Source: an uncultured Bacteroidota bacterium
GTDB taxonomy: Bacteria > Bacteroidota > Bacteroidia > Bacteroidales > GCA-2748055
Reading direction: 5' to 3'
Length of the DNA stretch: 38,926 bases
Assembly: GCA_937129385.1 (NCBI GenBank)
Contig: CAKZNC010000106.1
Span: 1 to 38,926, forward strand
Of the stretch, positions 23,169 to 32,026 are shown piece by piece. Position 1 is the first letter of the stretch; each line of letters starts with the position of its first letter. Under the pieces are notes generated by a model, which worked only from the letters and a program-made list of their open reading frames with translations, was not told the DNA's origin and did not search any database. A program made the position numbers and the translations under genes.

Positions 23169-24077
23169 ATGAACATGTTGACAAAGTTAGATGACCTTCG
23201 GAAATTTCTTCCGGAAACAAAAAACCCACCCAGGCTAGTGCTTGCCCCCTCTGAAGATGCCCACTCGATCGGGGCTGTAGTCAGAGCAGCTGAAGAGGGC
23301 ATCATTGAGCCAATCCTGGTTGGAGACAGGGATAAGACAGAAGGTCTGGCTGAGGTGATGAAGATCAGCCTGAAAGGCTACAAGTTTTTCGAAGAGAAGG
23401 ATGCTTACCAGGCGGTCATCAAAGCTGTGAAACTCATTCATGACGGGAAAGCCGATGTGCTGATGAAGGGAAAAGTCGGAACCTCCCTCCTGCTGAAAGC
23501 TGTACTCAACAAAGAATACGGTCTGCGCACAGGAAAATTACTCTCACACTTTGCACTCTTTGAAGTGGAAACCTATTATAAACTCATAGGTGTCACGGAT
23601 GTCGCCATGAATATTGCCCCCACACTTGAGGAAAAAATCGCGATTCTGAACAACTCGGTTGTAGTCCTGAATAAACTTGGAATCCCTGAACCCAAAGTTG
23701 CAGTCTTAGGGGCCGTTGAACAGGTAAACACAAGCATGGATGCAACACTTGATGCTGCGCTCCTGTCAAAAATGAATCAGCGAGGTCAGATCAGACACTG
23801 CCTTGTGGATGGTCCACTTGCATTTGACAATGCGATCAGTAGCGAGAGTGCGAGGCACAAGGAGATTAAAAGTGAGGTGGCCGGTGATACGGATCTTCTG
23901 CTGATGCCGGATATCGAGGTAGGTAATGTACTTTATAAATCACTGGTTTTCTTCGCCAGGGCAAAAGTCGCCTCCATGATCGTCGGCGCTGCAGCTCCGA
24001 TTGTCCTTACATCACGGTCTGACTCAGAACAGGCAAAATTCGATTCAATCCTGCTTGCTGCAGCTACAGCAAAGTAG
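23169..24077 (+). CDS. ptb: Phosphate butyryltransferase
   Basis: A 302-residue phosphotransacylase of the Ptb subgroup, converting butyryl-CoA (or branched acyl-CoA such as isobutyryl-CoA) to the acyl phosphate. It is shorter than Pta and shows the Ptb-type stretches ADVLMKGKVGTSLLLKAVLNKEYGLR, LSHFALFEV, VDGPLAFDNAIS and LLMPDIEVGNVLYKSLVFFARAKVASMIVGAAAPIVLTSRSD. The MKGKVGTSxLLKAVL and SHFALFE segments separate it from phosphoacetyltransferases. An ATG two codons further in (23175) is an alternative start. buk follows after a 168-bp gap in which I see no gene or hairpin. Confidence 0.93.
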   Translation: MNMLTKLDDLRKFLPETKNPPRLVLAPSEDAHSIGAVVRAAEEGIIEPILVGDRDKTEGLAEVMKISLKGYKFFEEKDAYQAVIKAVKLIHDGKADVLMKGKVGTSLLLKAVLNKEYGLRTGKLLSHFALFEVETYYKLIGVTDVAMNIAPTLEEKIAILNNSVVVLNKLGIPEPKVAVLGAVEQVNTSMDATLDAALLSKMNQRGQIRHCLVDGPLAFDNAISSESARHKEIKSEVAGDTDLLLMPDIEVGNVLYKSLVFFARAKVASMIVGAAAPIVLTSRSDSEQAKFDSILLAAATAK

Positions 24078-24245
24078 GATGATCGGAATTCAGCCCTGCG
24101 TGCGATATGAATGCCTTGAAGCAAAAATCGGAAACCATTGCCTGTAGCGCTGAGAAAAGTGAAATATGGTCCTCACAAAGGCCTTATAACGAAAGTAATG
24201 CATTGAGCTCTATTATTACATAATTGATTAATCGACATTGTTATA

Positions 24246-25364
24246 ATGGAAAACAGTTATATTCTTGCAATAAATCCCGGTTCGACATCCACCAAGGTTG
24301 CCGTTTTCAAAGGCAATAATTCAGTTTTTCTGAAAACGATCCGGCACAGCAAAAAAGAGCTGTCTGAATTCAACGAGATTGCAGATCAATTTGAATTCAG
24401 AAAAAACCTGATCCTTGAAGAGGTGCATGAGAACGGAATTCCACTTGATGAGATCAGGGTTGTGATCGGTCGGGGAGGATTGATCAGGCCCATCGTATCG
24501 GGGGTTTACCGGGTAAACAAAGCCATGATTAACGATCTTTCCGTTGGGATAATGGGGAAGCATGCCAGCAACCTGGGCGGACTGATCGCGGCAGATCTCT
24601 GCAAGGAGCTTGATCGGGCTGAACCTTTTATCGCCGACCCGGTTGTCGTAGATGAGCTGGATAATGTTGCAAGGATTACCGGACATCCGGAGATCAAAAG
24701 GGTATCGATATTCCATGCACTCAATCAGAAAGCCACAGCAAGAACCTATGCCCAGTCATGCGGGATGCAATATGAAGACCTGAACCTGATCATAGCACAC
24801 CTCGGGGGAGGCATCTCTGTTGGTGCGCATAAAAAAGGCAGGGTCATCGATGTCAACAATGCACTTGACGGAGATGGTCCGTTCAGCCCTGAACGCTCAG
24901 GTTCACTACCAATTGGTGCACTGGTCGATTATTGCTATAAAAACAACCTGGAACATGATGAGATCAAGAAAATGATCACCGGTGGTGGTGGCCTCACAGC
25001 ATATACAGGGTCCAATGATGCCCACCAGTTGGAGATCGAAGCCAGGCGGGGTGACAAAAAGGCGAAACTGCTCCAGAAGGCAATGGGCTACCAGATCAGC
25101 AAAGAGATCGGGGCAATGGCCGCTGTGCTTTCGGGTGAAATCCATGCCATTATCCTGACCGGGGGAATTGCGCATAACCCCGATCTCACAGGGTACATCA
25201 AGGAGCACGTTGCATTTATTGCACCCGTGTTCATCTACCCGGGTGAAGATGAAATGCGTGCGCTCGCAATGAATGGTCTGCTTTTACTTAAAGGCACAAT
25301 ACAGGCAAGGGAATACAAGGAGGAAAATTTCGTGGAAGGGTTTGACCTGAACCAGCTCGAATAG
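24246..25364 (+). CDS. buk: Butyrate kinase
   Basis: A 372-residue ASKHA kinase related to acetate kinase, making butyrate (or a branched acid) and ATP from the acyl phosphate. The opening ILAINPGSTSTKVAVF is the Buk version of the phosphate-1 motif. IGRGGLIRPIVSGVYRVN, FHALNQKATARTYA, LIIAHLGGGISVGAHKKGRVIDVNNALDGDGPFSPERSGSLP (described in parts along 180-225) and IILTGGIAHN follow in family order. Length is normal. Its end is 2 bp from the convergent SDR gene. With ptb it forms a second acyl-phosphate ATP-forming module beside pta-ackA. Confidence 0.94.
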   Translation: MENSYILAINPGSTSTKVAVFKGNNSVFLKTIRHSKKELSEFNEIADQFEFRKNLILEEVHENGIPLDEIRVVIGRGGLIRPIVSGVYRVNKAMINDLSVGIMGKHASNLGGLIAADLCKELDRAEPFIADPVVVDELDNVARITGHPEIKRVSIFHALNQKATARTYAQSCGMQYEDLNLIIAHLGGGISVGAHKKGRVIDVNNALDGDGPFSPERSGSLPIGALVDYCYKNNLEHDEIKKMITGGGGLTAYTGSNDAHQLEIEARRGDKKAKLLQKAMGYQISKEIGAMAAVLSGEIHAIILTGGIAHNPDLTGYIKEHVAFIAPVFIYPGEDEMRALAMNGLLLLKGTIQAREYKEENFVEGFDLNQLE

Positions 25365-25366
25365 GC

Positions 25367-26077
25367 TCAGGGCGTACTGTCTGAGACTGGAAGTACTTTG
25401 CCGTTGAACCTCCGCCATCCCTCAGTCACGAACCAGGCAAGGAATTGTCCCATTTCAATCGCACTGGTATTGGCTACATACCCGGGAAATGCCTCGTCAA
25501 GCATTTTTGTCTGCACCGCCCCAAATGCAAGTCCGTTTACTCTGATATTCTGGTCCTTAAACTCTTCCGCGAGACATTCAGTCATCGTTGTCATGGCCCC
25601 TTTGCTGGCACTGTAGACCGAGAGGCCCGGGAATTTCCTGCTCCCTGGCATTCCCGCCATGGAACTGATATTGATCACCGAGGCTTCGGAGGACCTCATG
25701 AGAAAAGGAAGACAGCGCCTGGTCAGCTGGGCTGGTGCGATCACGTTGATATCAAAGACCGATCTCATCTCGTCGGTCTTAAACTCCGCTAAAGGTTTCC
25801 TGATCAGCATCCCCGCATTATTCACAAGCACATCAACCTCATCCGTAACCTCTCCCAGTTTTTCTACGAAGGTATGGTCATCCAACAGCAAATCTTTAAG
25901 ATCATAGCGGAGAGTAACTGCTACCTCACTGCCAGCGATTTGATTGCACTCCCCGGCAATCTTGCGGAGATCCTCCCCGCTCCTGGCAACAAGGATCAGT
26001 TTGTGTTTACCGTTCGCCAACTGCAGGGAAAGTTCAGCTCCGATTCCCCTGCTTGCACCTGTGATCAGTATGGTCAT
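25367..26077 (-). CDS. Short-chain dehydrogenase/reductase
   Basis: A 236-residue classical SDR. The nucleotide-binding TGASRGIG lies at residues 6-13, NNAG at 86-89, and the catalytic Ser138/Ser139, Tyr155 and Lys159 (YSASK) are all present. Arg at the end of strand 2 (LVARSGEDL) suggests NADP(H). The substrate is unknown. It converges on buk with a 2-bp gap, and its start is 78 bp from the divergent outer-membrane protein gene, so it is a single-gene unit. Confidence 0.9.
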   Translation of the reverse strand: MTILITGASRGIGAELSLQLANGKHKLILVARSGEDLRKIAGECNQIAGSEVAVTLRYDLKDLLLDDHTFVEKLGEVTDEVDVLVNNAGMLIRKPLAEFKTDEMRSVFDINVIAPAQLTRRCLPFLMRSSEASVINISSMAGMPGSRKFPGLSVYSASKGAMTTMTECLAEEFKDQNIRVNGLAFGAVQTKMLDEAFPGYVANTSAIEMGQFLAWFVTEGWRRFNGKVLPVSDSTP

Positions 26078-26155
26078 CCATAGATTATTTTGTATTTCAA
26101 ATGTAGCGAGAAATTCTAATGTTCCTCTTTCTATTTTGATTATTATTGCAGTCTG

Positions 26156-26770
26156 ATGAAAACACAGTCTCTTCCATATTTTCTCGGTATTGCGCTTATA
26201 GCCTGCCTTTCAGTGAATGCATTCGGACAGGATGAGCTATTTCTGTATTCGGAAGATGAACGAAGTACAGATCGTCGCGGTAAGTTTTACCTGGTCCCGG
26301 AATTAGGACTGTGGCTGGGAAATTACACCCACGTTGAAGTGGCCCCGGTACTGGGTTACCATCTCACAGACAGGTTGTCGGTTGGTGCCGGTGGACATTA
26401 CATGTACTACAGGAACAGGGATTACTTTAGTTCAGCGGTATCTTACACGCACATATATGGGATCAGGACATTTTCCCGGGTCTCTGTGATTCGTGATGCA
26501 GCCGATTTTCTTCCATTCTACCTCTTCGATGAACTTTTCCTGCACGGCGAATATGAAAGAATGAACCTGGATAATAACTATTTCAATTTCCCCAACCTCC
26601 CGTTTGACAAACGTTTCTGGACAGATTACCTCTATGTTGGGTTTGGCATTACACAAAGGGTCGGACAATTCAGCTCCTATTCGATCCTCCTATTATGGAA
26701 TCTTTATGACTCCTTCTACTCGCTATACAGCAACCCAACCTACAGGATCGGGCTGAATCTCTACTTTTAG
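26156..26770 (+). CDS. Small outer-membrane beta-barrel protein
   Basis: A 204-residue protein with a signal peptide (hydrophobic MKTQSLPYFLGIALIACLSVNAFGQ). The mature part has alternating-hydrophobicity strands rich in Tyr, Phe and Gly, ending in YRIGLNLYF; the C-terminal aromatic residue is a usual outer-membrane insertion signal. About eight strands are likely. It resembles the many outer-membrane beta-barrel proteins of Bacteroidota but no specific family can be named. It is flanked by unrelated genes and stands alone. Confidence 0.75.
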   Translation: MKTQSLPYFLGIALIACLSVNAFGQDELFLYSEDERSTDRRGKFYLVPELGLWLGNYTHVEVAPVLGYHLTDRLSVGAGGHYMYYRNRDYFSSAVSYTHIYGIRTFSRVSVIRDAADFLPFYLFDELFLHGEYERMNLDNNYFNFPNLPFDKRFWTDYLYVGFGITQRVGQFSSYSILLLWNLYDSFYSLYSNPTYRIGLNLYF

Positions 26771-26855
26771 CAGTTTTAGTTCTTTATTCTGCACATTGAT
26801 TGCCGCAAATATTCCTTTGCAGGAAAACCCGGCACTGCTTTATACCTCTTAAAGC

Positions 26856-26886
26856 TTTAGTGTTACAATTATTATTACTTTCTTTG
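26856..26886 (+). promoter_or_regulatory. Candidate promoter of the SlyD-like gene
   Basis: TTTA (26856-26859), 19 bp, TTTCTTTG (26879-26886): one mismatch in each element to TTTG-N19-21-TAnnTTTG. The leader to the ATG at 26908 would be about 15 nt. Confidence 0.35.
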
Positions 26887-26907
26887 TACCCTTAATCAAG
26901 GAAACAT

Positions 26908-27444
26908 ATGGAAATCAAAAAAGAAAAAGTAGTATCGATTACATACGAATTAAGGAAAGACACCGAAAATGGTGAGGTTGTTGAGAAGGTAACAGAAGAG
27001 AATCCTCTCACCTTCCTGTATGGCGTTGGAGGCATGTTGCCGAAATTTGAAGCAAACCTGGACGGAATGAAAGCCGGCGAAGAATTCAAATTCGGTCTGA
27101 ATTCTGAAGATGCTTACGGCCCAGTGGTCGAAAATGCCGTTGTGGATGTACCCATTGATGTGTTTAAAGTTGACGGACAGGTAGATACTAACATACTCCA
27201 GGTTGGAAACATGGTCCCCATGATGGACAATTCAGGGAATCGCCTGAACGGCCAGGTTAAAAATATTGGTGATGAAACAGTGAAAATGGATTTCAATCAC
27301 CCAATGGCTGGAAAAGACCTCTTTTTTGCAGGAACTGTCAAAGAGGTCCGTGACGCAACAGAAGAGGAGTTGTCGCACGGGCATGTGCATAACAATGGCG
27401 GTTGTGCAGATGGAAATTGTGGAGACGGCAGCTGTAACTGCTAA
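26908..27444 (+). CDS. SlyD-like FKBP prolyl isomerase with metal-binding tail
   Basis: A 178-residue cytoplasmic FKBP-type peptidyl-prolyl isomerase and chaperone. The core resembles SlyD: KKEKVVSITYELR, PLTFLYGVGGMLPKFEANLDGMKAGE (residues 33-58) and DAYGP, then the inserted flap domain and DFNHPMAGKDLFFAGTVKEVRDAT returning to the FKBP fold. The tail from residue 156 (SHGHVHNNGGCADGNCGDGSCNC) contains three His and four Cys, the Ni/Zn-binding type of extension of SlyD. Such tails link the protein to nickel handling in E. coli, but no nickel enzyme is in this window. Confidence 0.92.
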   Translation: MEIKKEKVVSITYELRKDTENGEVVEKVTEENPLTFLYGVGGMLPKFEANLDGMKAGEEFKFGLNSEDAYGPVVENAVVDVPIDVFKVDGQVDTNILQVGNMVPMMDNSGNRLNGQVKNIGDETVKMDFNHPMAGKDLFFAGTVKEVRDATEEELSHGHVHNNGGCADGNCGDGSCNC

Positions 27445-27491
27445 AGAAAAATGGTCCGGATCAGGAAGTGATATCTCTGAACAACCACTGG

Positions 27492-28265
27492 TTAAAGTAA
27501 CTTGAAATCATCTGCATCTTTTGCTGCAGGGAAATCCTTTCTGAAAGACTCCAGCTTGGAATAGTTCATCGAAGACAATAACAGGCCCGGTTGGTCATCC
27601 AACCGGGCTTTTACATTTCCTTTTGGATCAATCAGGCATGATCCTCCAAGATGATCCATCCCTTCACCATCTTTTCCGGTTCGGTTGACACCAATCACAT
27701 AAGCCTGGTTTTCAATTGCACGGGCTCTCAACAGGATATCCCATACTTCATTTCTGACCGCAGGCCAGTTGGCTACGTACAATATCGCATCATAATCGCC
27801 CCTGTTCCTTGCAAATACCGGGAATCGAAGGTCATAACATATTTGAAGGAGCACCCTGAACTTACCAATCCTCACGATCACTCTTTGGTTTCCCGGTGAA
27901 AAATATTCCTGTTCACGGCCCATCCTGAAGAGATGACGCTTATCGTAGTAAACATAACCACCATCCGGACTCACACAGTAAAGCCGGTTGTAATAGTGAT
28001 CATTCTCCATGACGATGCAGCTACCTGCAAGATGGACCCCGTTGCCTGAAGCCACTCGCTTCATCCATCCCAGTACCTCTTCATCCCTATCAGCGAACTC
28101 TTTTACACGCATGGTGAAACCCGTAGAATATGTCTCGGGAAGCAAGGCAAGGTCGATTTGCTCATCAAGGGAAATAACCTGTTGCTCAAAGTACGCCAGG
28201 TTTGTTTGAGGATTTTCCCACTCGAGATCGGATTGCAGGATTGCCAGGTGAATTTCTCTTTTCAA
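27492..28265 (-). CDS. Nitrilase-superfamily amidohydrolase (omega-amidase type)
   Basis: A carbon-nitrogen hydrolase of about 257 residues, similar to YafV/Nit2, which hydrolyse 2-oxoglutaramate or 2-oxosuccinamate to the 2-oxoacid and ammonia. The Glu-Lys-Cys triad is visible: Glu in LLPETYSTGF, Lys in YYDKRHLF and Cys in LLQICYDLRFP. The product would serve metabolite repair after glutamine transamination. I place the start at TTG 28265, 7 bp after the upstream stop, because family proteins begin just before this point (IHLAILQSDLEW); the ATG at 28307 would overlap the upstream gene by 35 bp. It is downstream of an unrecognised membrane protein gene on the same strand and likely coupled to it. 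Confidence 0.88.
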   Translation of the reverse strand: MKREIHLAILQSDLEWENPQTNLAYFEQQVISLDEQIDLALLPETYSTGFTMRVKEFADRDEEVLGWMKRVASGNGVHLAGSCIVMENDHYYNRLYCVSPDGGYVYYDKRHLFRMGREQEYFSPGNQRVIVRIGKFRVLLQICYDLRFPVFARNRGDYDAILYVANWPAVRNEVWDILLRARAIENQAYVIGVNRTGKDGEGMDHLGGSCLIDPKGNVKARLDDQPGLLLSSMNYSKLESFRKDFPAAKDADDFKLL

Positions 28266-28272
28266 TCTGATT

Positions 28273-29406
28273 TCAGTTGTTTTGCTCCCGGACCTCCCTT
28301 GCTTCATCGATCATGTGGGTCATAAAGGGTTGATAATACGAATAGAAAAAGCTTGAGGCCCCTTTCCCGGATCCCATGATACGTTCATACAATGTTCCGA
28401 CCCCAATTACCTTCGGAAACAGTACATTGGTTTTGCACTTCCCAAAATCACCCGCCATCATCCACACATTTTCATCTACATGGATAAGTGCCGGGAATGT
28501 TTCAGGTATCCCGAAATCATTCAGTAGCTGCATCCCTGCATCTGTCGGGTCAAGCCTAAACTCCGATAAGACTGCGTTGCGCCCGGGATGCAATACAGTA
28601 AACCAACCTTCGAAATTTGTAAGGGATGGCAGGCCATAGGTCTCCATGGCCTGGTCAGTTGTAACGATCAGACCCTGACCAGTTTGTACATGAACGCCCT
28701 CCGATAGCACCAATACACGCCGGGCTTCGGGATTGATCATCACAAAACCGGGTCCACTTGCATCCCAGACATTACCTGTATATTCCTTGTAAAGCTCTTT
28801 CCAGTGCAGTCCCGCAAAAAGGTCTGCATCATCAGCCAGATCTTTCATATATTTTCCTACCCATCCTACGTAATATACGTCCATCATCTGTTCCAGGTTA
28901 TAACGGACAAGTGGATCTGCCGGACCAAAGAAGCTGGATTCAATGATCATCGGCTTTTTCGTTTTGATAAACTCACGGATGAATGTATAGTCTGTATTAT
29001 TCAGTCCACCATATTCAAGTTTATCGATCTCTCCTGCTTTCAGATCAGACAGGTCAGACTTTCTTATTCCGCTGACATCCGCATAATAGACAAGATCTGA
29101 TCGTTCTACAGTCCGCTGAATATCCTTCAATTGCGGAAATTTAACCCTGTAATCACCATTGTCCCAAACCAACCCGTAATGGTCAACACGAAGATCATAG
29201 GCGCGGTTGGCAGCTGTATAGATCTTTTCCCTGTTCAGTACATAATTGAACGTCTGGTTTTCGCTCCCATTATAACCGGTCAATGATTTGTTGACAACAA
29301 AAATATCTACGGGATCCCCTTTCTTTATTTGCCAGAATAAATATCCTGCCAATGGAATCACCAGGATAACGAGGACGATGATAATGAGTACCTTCTTTGT
29401 TTTCAT
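28273..29406 (-). CDS. Unrecognised membrane-anchored protein, about 377 residues
   Basis: I do not recognise this gene. It begins with MKTKKVLIIIVLVILVIPLAGYLFW, a single N-terminal anchor or uncleaved signal, followed by about 345 residues expected in the periplasm. The soluble part is mixed alpha/beta with motifs such as IIESSFFGPADPLVRYNLEQMMDVYYVGWVGKYMKDL (spanning about 160-200), an acidic-aromatic-rich region and a TFPALIHVDENVWMMAGDFG stretch. None is a known catalytic signature. An ATG at 29430 is an alternative start. The omega-amidase gene follows after 7 bp, so the two are probably cotranscribed, but I see no evident functional link. Confidence 0.75.
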   Translation of the reverse strand: MKTKKVLIIIVLVILVIPLAGYLFWQIKKGDPVDIFVVNKSLTGYNGSENQTFNYVLNREKIYTAANRAYDLRVDHYGLVWDNGDYRVKFPQLKDIQRTVERSDLVYYADVSGIRKSDLSDLKAGEIDKLEYGGLNNTDYTFIREFIKTKKPMIIESSFFGPADPLVRYNLEQMMDVYYVGWVGKYMKDLADDADLFAGLHWKELYKEYTGNVWDASGPGFVMINPEARRVLVLSEGVHVQTGQGLIVTTDQAMETYGLPSLTNFEGWFTVLHPGRNAVLSEFRLDPTDAGMQLLNDFGIPETFPALIHVDENVWMMAGDFGKCKTNVLFPKVIGVGTLYERIMGSGKGASSFFYSYYQPFMTHMIDEAREVREQNN

Positions 29407-29615
29407 GATACTGAACTGTTTAGTGTTCATCAATAGAAAAAATAGAGCAGGTACTACCTGTTTTTGCAGACCTGCGGTTCATAAAAGTAAGAAATATAAC
29501 AATACAAGTAAAGAGGGCAGGCGGAGATCAGCGTCTACTAGTGGAAACGGGAATTAAAATCACATTCTTTCTGTCCTGAAATAGAGAATTAATTGTAGAT
29601 TTACCTTAGTGTCTG

Positions 29616-29659
29616 GTAACATCCAGTTTACCATAAATTAACATTCCGTTAATATTGCA
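29616..29659 (+). promoter_or_regulatory. Pho-box-like array of four 11-bp direct repeats
   Basis: Units start at 29616, 29627, 29638 and 29649 (GTAACAT, TTTACCA, TTAACAT, TTAATAT), exactly 11 bp apart; consensus TTAACAT with T at position 2 and A at position 4 in all four. PhoB-family response regulators bind direct repeats with this period. The array ends 15 bp before a perfect -7 element, the class II position. Confidence 0.5.
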
Positions 29660-29674
29660 CATGGATATTAAATT

Positions 29675-29682
29675 TATTTTTG
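29675..29682 (+). promoter_or_regulatory. -7 element of the phosphate transporter gene
   Basis: TATTTTTG matches TAnnTTTG exactly. The best -33 candidate (ATTG at 29654) is only 17 bp away, so the core promoter looks dependent on an activator, consistent with the repeat array just upstream. The predicted leader is about 18 nt. Confidence 0.5.
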
Positions 29683-29706
29683 GGCAACTAAAATAATCAT
29701 CTGACA

Positions 29707-31959
29707 ATGGAATCTTACTATCTGTTAATTGTAGTAGTTCTTTTTATTCTTGCCATTTCTGATCTCATCGTTGGCGTAAGTAATGATGCTGTCAACTTCC
29801 TGAATTCAGCAATTGGTTCAAAGGCAGCTCCATTCGCAATTATTCTTACGATTGCAGCAGCCGGGGTGCTTGTTGGTGCAGTCTTTTCCAACGGCATGAT
29901 GGAGGTGGCCCGGAAAGGCATCTTTCATCCCGACCAGTTCTCCTTTGCGGAGATCATGATTGTCTTCCTGGCAGTCATGATGACAGATATCCTGTTGCTG
30001 GACTTTTTCAATACAGTTGGATTACCCACATCGACCACTGTTTCCATTGTATTTGAACTGCTCGGAGCCTCAGTTGCGGTTGCGCTTTTTAAAATTGCGG
30101 GATCAAACGGGGAATTCACCAGCATGTCAACCTTTATCAATACCGACAGCGCGATGCTGATCATCGCCGGGATATTCCTGTCGGTCATCGTTGCATTTAC
30201 GGTGGGATTGATCATCATGGCACTCGTCCGATTCGCCTTCTCTTTCAATATCATGAAAACCTATAAGTATTGGGGCGGAGTTTATGGTGGATTCGCCATC
30301 ACCGCCATTCTCTACTTTCTGCTGATCAAGGGGGCGAAAGGTTCCACACTGGTGGACCAGGAAACGCTTCAATTCCTGAAGGAGCATACCACGCGGATCC
30401 TGCTGATCAGTTTTGCAGGCTGGACTGCAATTTTACAGTTACTGGTGATTTTTACCCGTCTGAACATCATGAAGTTCACGGTGCTGATCGGGACATTTGC
30501 ACTTGCCATGGCTTTCGCCGGGAACGATCTCGTGAACTTCATCGGTGTACCACTCGCCGGATTTGAATCTTTTAAGGCATTTGCAGCATCTGGCACAAAT
30601 CCGGATGCATTCATGATGACTGCACTGACAGAAAAGGTCAATACTCCTGTCTATTTCCTTGTCGCCGCCGGTTTGATCATGGTGATCACTCTGCGACTTT
30701 CAAAAAAGGCAAAATCAGTTACTGCAACAACCATCGACCTGAGCCGGCAGAGTGAAGGTAGTGAAAGATTTGAATCTTCCGGACTGGCAAGATTCCTGGT
30801 CAGGAGATCCGTCGAAATATCAAGTGTCATTGAAAAGGTGACCCCGAAAAAAGTCCGGGAATTCGCAAATTCAAGGTTTGATGATGGTAAAAGTTCGGAT
30901 GATTACAAGAGGAACAAAATTGCTTTCGACCTGGTAAGGGCATCTGTGAACCTGGTGGTGGCCAGTGTACTCATCGCGATCGGGACATCCCTGAAACTCC
31001 CCCTTTCCACAACCTATGTGACTTTCATGGTTGCAATGGGAACTTCTCTGGCTGACGGTGCCTGGGGCAGAGAGAGCGCTGTGTACAGGATCTCAGGGGT
31101 AATGACTGTGATTGGTGGATGGTTTTTCACAGCATTCACAGCATTCGTGGTCTCTTTCCTGATCGCTACCATAATCTTTTACGGCAAACTACCTGTGATC
31201 CTTGGACTGATCGCGTTGTCGATCTTCATACTGATCCGCACACATGCCATACACAAAAAGCGTTCTGCAGATTACGAAAAGAAAGAAAATGGAAAACTTA
31301 CAAAAAGTGAGGAGATCATCTCACATTGCGAAAATGAAGTGAAGAGTTCGATTCTGCAAATATCAAAACTCCTGTTCCTTACCTATGAAAACTTCTCAAA
31401 GGAGAAACACAAACAATTGAAGTCCATCAAGAAACAGGGAAAGAAACTCAGCAAGAGTATAAAGGAATTGAAAGCAGGTGTGCCTGCCACACTGAAAGCA
31501 TTCCAGGATTCCGAACTCGAGAGCGGGCACAATTACGTGCAGGTCGTCGACCACCTCAAAGAGGCAACGAATTCGCTGTACCACGTGATTATTCCTGCAT
31601 ACAATCACATCGATAATAACCATACGCTTGATAATGAACAGGAGAAGGAACTACTGGAATTTAATGAAGCTGTAAATGAATTTTTCAATTTCAGCATTTC
31701 ACTGATGCAATCCAGGAATACTGACCACCTGAAGGAGTTTATCGGCAAAAGGGACAAGTTGATCGAATCGATCAACAGCATCATCAAGAAAAGAATCAAG
31801 ATCCTGAAAAAGAAGCAGAAAGGAACTAAGGTGAGCATGACCTATATAGAGATGCTTACAGAAACCAAGAACCTGATCCTGCACGTAGTTCAGCTTGTGA
31901 AAGCAGATCTTGACATGATCGATTCAATGGATATTATCACCAAGACTGACGAAAATTAG
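29707..31959 (+). CDS. PiT-family phosphate transporter with C-terminal PhoU-like domain
   Basis: A 750-residue protein. Residues 1-510 are a PiT-type (SLC20-like) phosphate permease with the two inverted signature repeats: LIVGVSNDAVNFLNSAIGS (about 21-39) and AMAFAGNDLVNFIGVPLAG (about 267-285). About eleven hydrophobic helices are visible, with a polar insert near 335-400. Residues 535-745 are a soluble, charged, helical domain (ENEVKSSILQISKLLF; LKEATNSLYHVIIPAYNHIDNNH) of PhoU-like character. In many bacteria PhoU-like proteins are separate partners of PiT; here they are fused. A PhoB-type regulator gene converges on it with a 53-bp gap. Confidence 0.9.
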   Translation: MESYYLLIVVVLFILAISDLIVGVSNDAVNFLNSAIGSKAAPFAIILTIAAAGVLVGAVFSNGMMEVARKGIFHPDQFSFAEIMIVFLAVMMTDILLLDFFNTVGLPTSTTVSIVFELLGASVAVALFKIAGSNGEFTSMSTFINTDSAMLIIAGIFLSVIVAFTVGLIIMALVRFAFSFNIMKTYKYWGGVYGGFAITAILYFLLIKGAKGSTLVDQETLQFLKEHTTRILLISFAGWTAILQLLVIFTRLNIMKFTVLIGTFALAMAFAGNDLVNFIGVPLAGFESFKAFAASGTNPDAFMMTALTEKVNTPVYFLVAAGLIMVITLRLSKKAKSVTATTIDLSRQSEGSERFESSGLARFLVRRSVEISSVIEKVTPKKVREFANSRFDDGKSSDDYKRNKIAFDLVRASVNLVVASVLIAIGTSLKLPLSTTYVTFMVAMGTSLADGAWGRESAVYRISGVMTVIGGWFFTAFTAFVVSFLIATIIFYGKLPVILGLIALSIFILIRTHAIHKKRSADYEKKENGKLTKSEEIISHCENEVKSSILQISKLLFLTYENFSKEKHKQLKSIKKQGKKLSKSIKELKAGVPATLKAFQDSELESGHNYVQVVDHLKEATNSLYHVIIPAYNHIDNNHTLDNEQEKELLEFNEAVNEFFNFSISLMQSRNTDHLKEFIGKRDKLIESINSIIKKRIKILKKKQKGTKVSMTYIEMLTETKNLILHVVQLVKADLDMIDSMDIITKTDEN

Positions 31960-32003
31960 TGTAAAAAAGTTCCGGGCTGAGTGACCGGATCGTCGATATT
32001 CAG

Positions 32004-32026
32004 TAAAGCCGGTTATGCCGGCTTTA
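32004..32026. terminator. Bidirectional hairpin between convergent genes
   Basis: TAAAGCCGG (32004-32012) and CCGGCTTTA (32018-32026) form a perfect 9-bp stem around a 5-base loop. The loop holds the stop codon of the response regulator gene. Neither side has a convincing run of T, so its termination strength is doubtful, but it is well placed to end both transcripts. Confidence 0.5.

Noticed and set aside
24078-24245. Possible RNA gene or terminator between ptb and buk
   Set aside because: I found no stable stem, T-run or tRNA-like pattern in this 168-bp gap.
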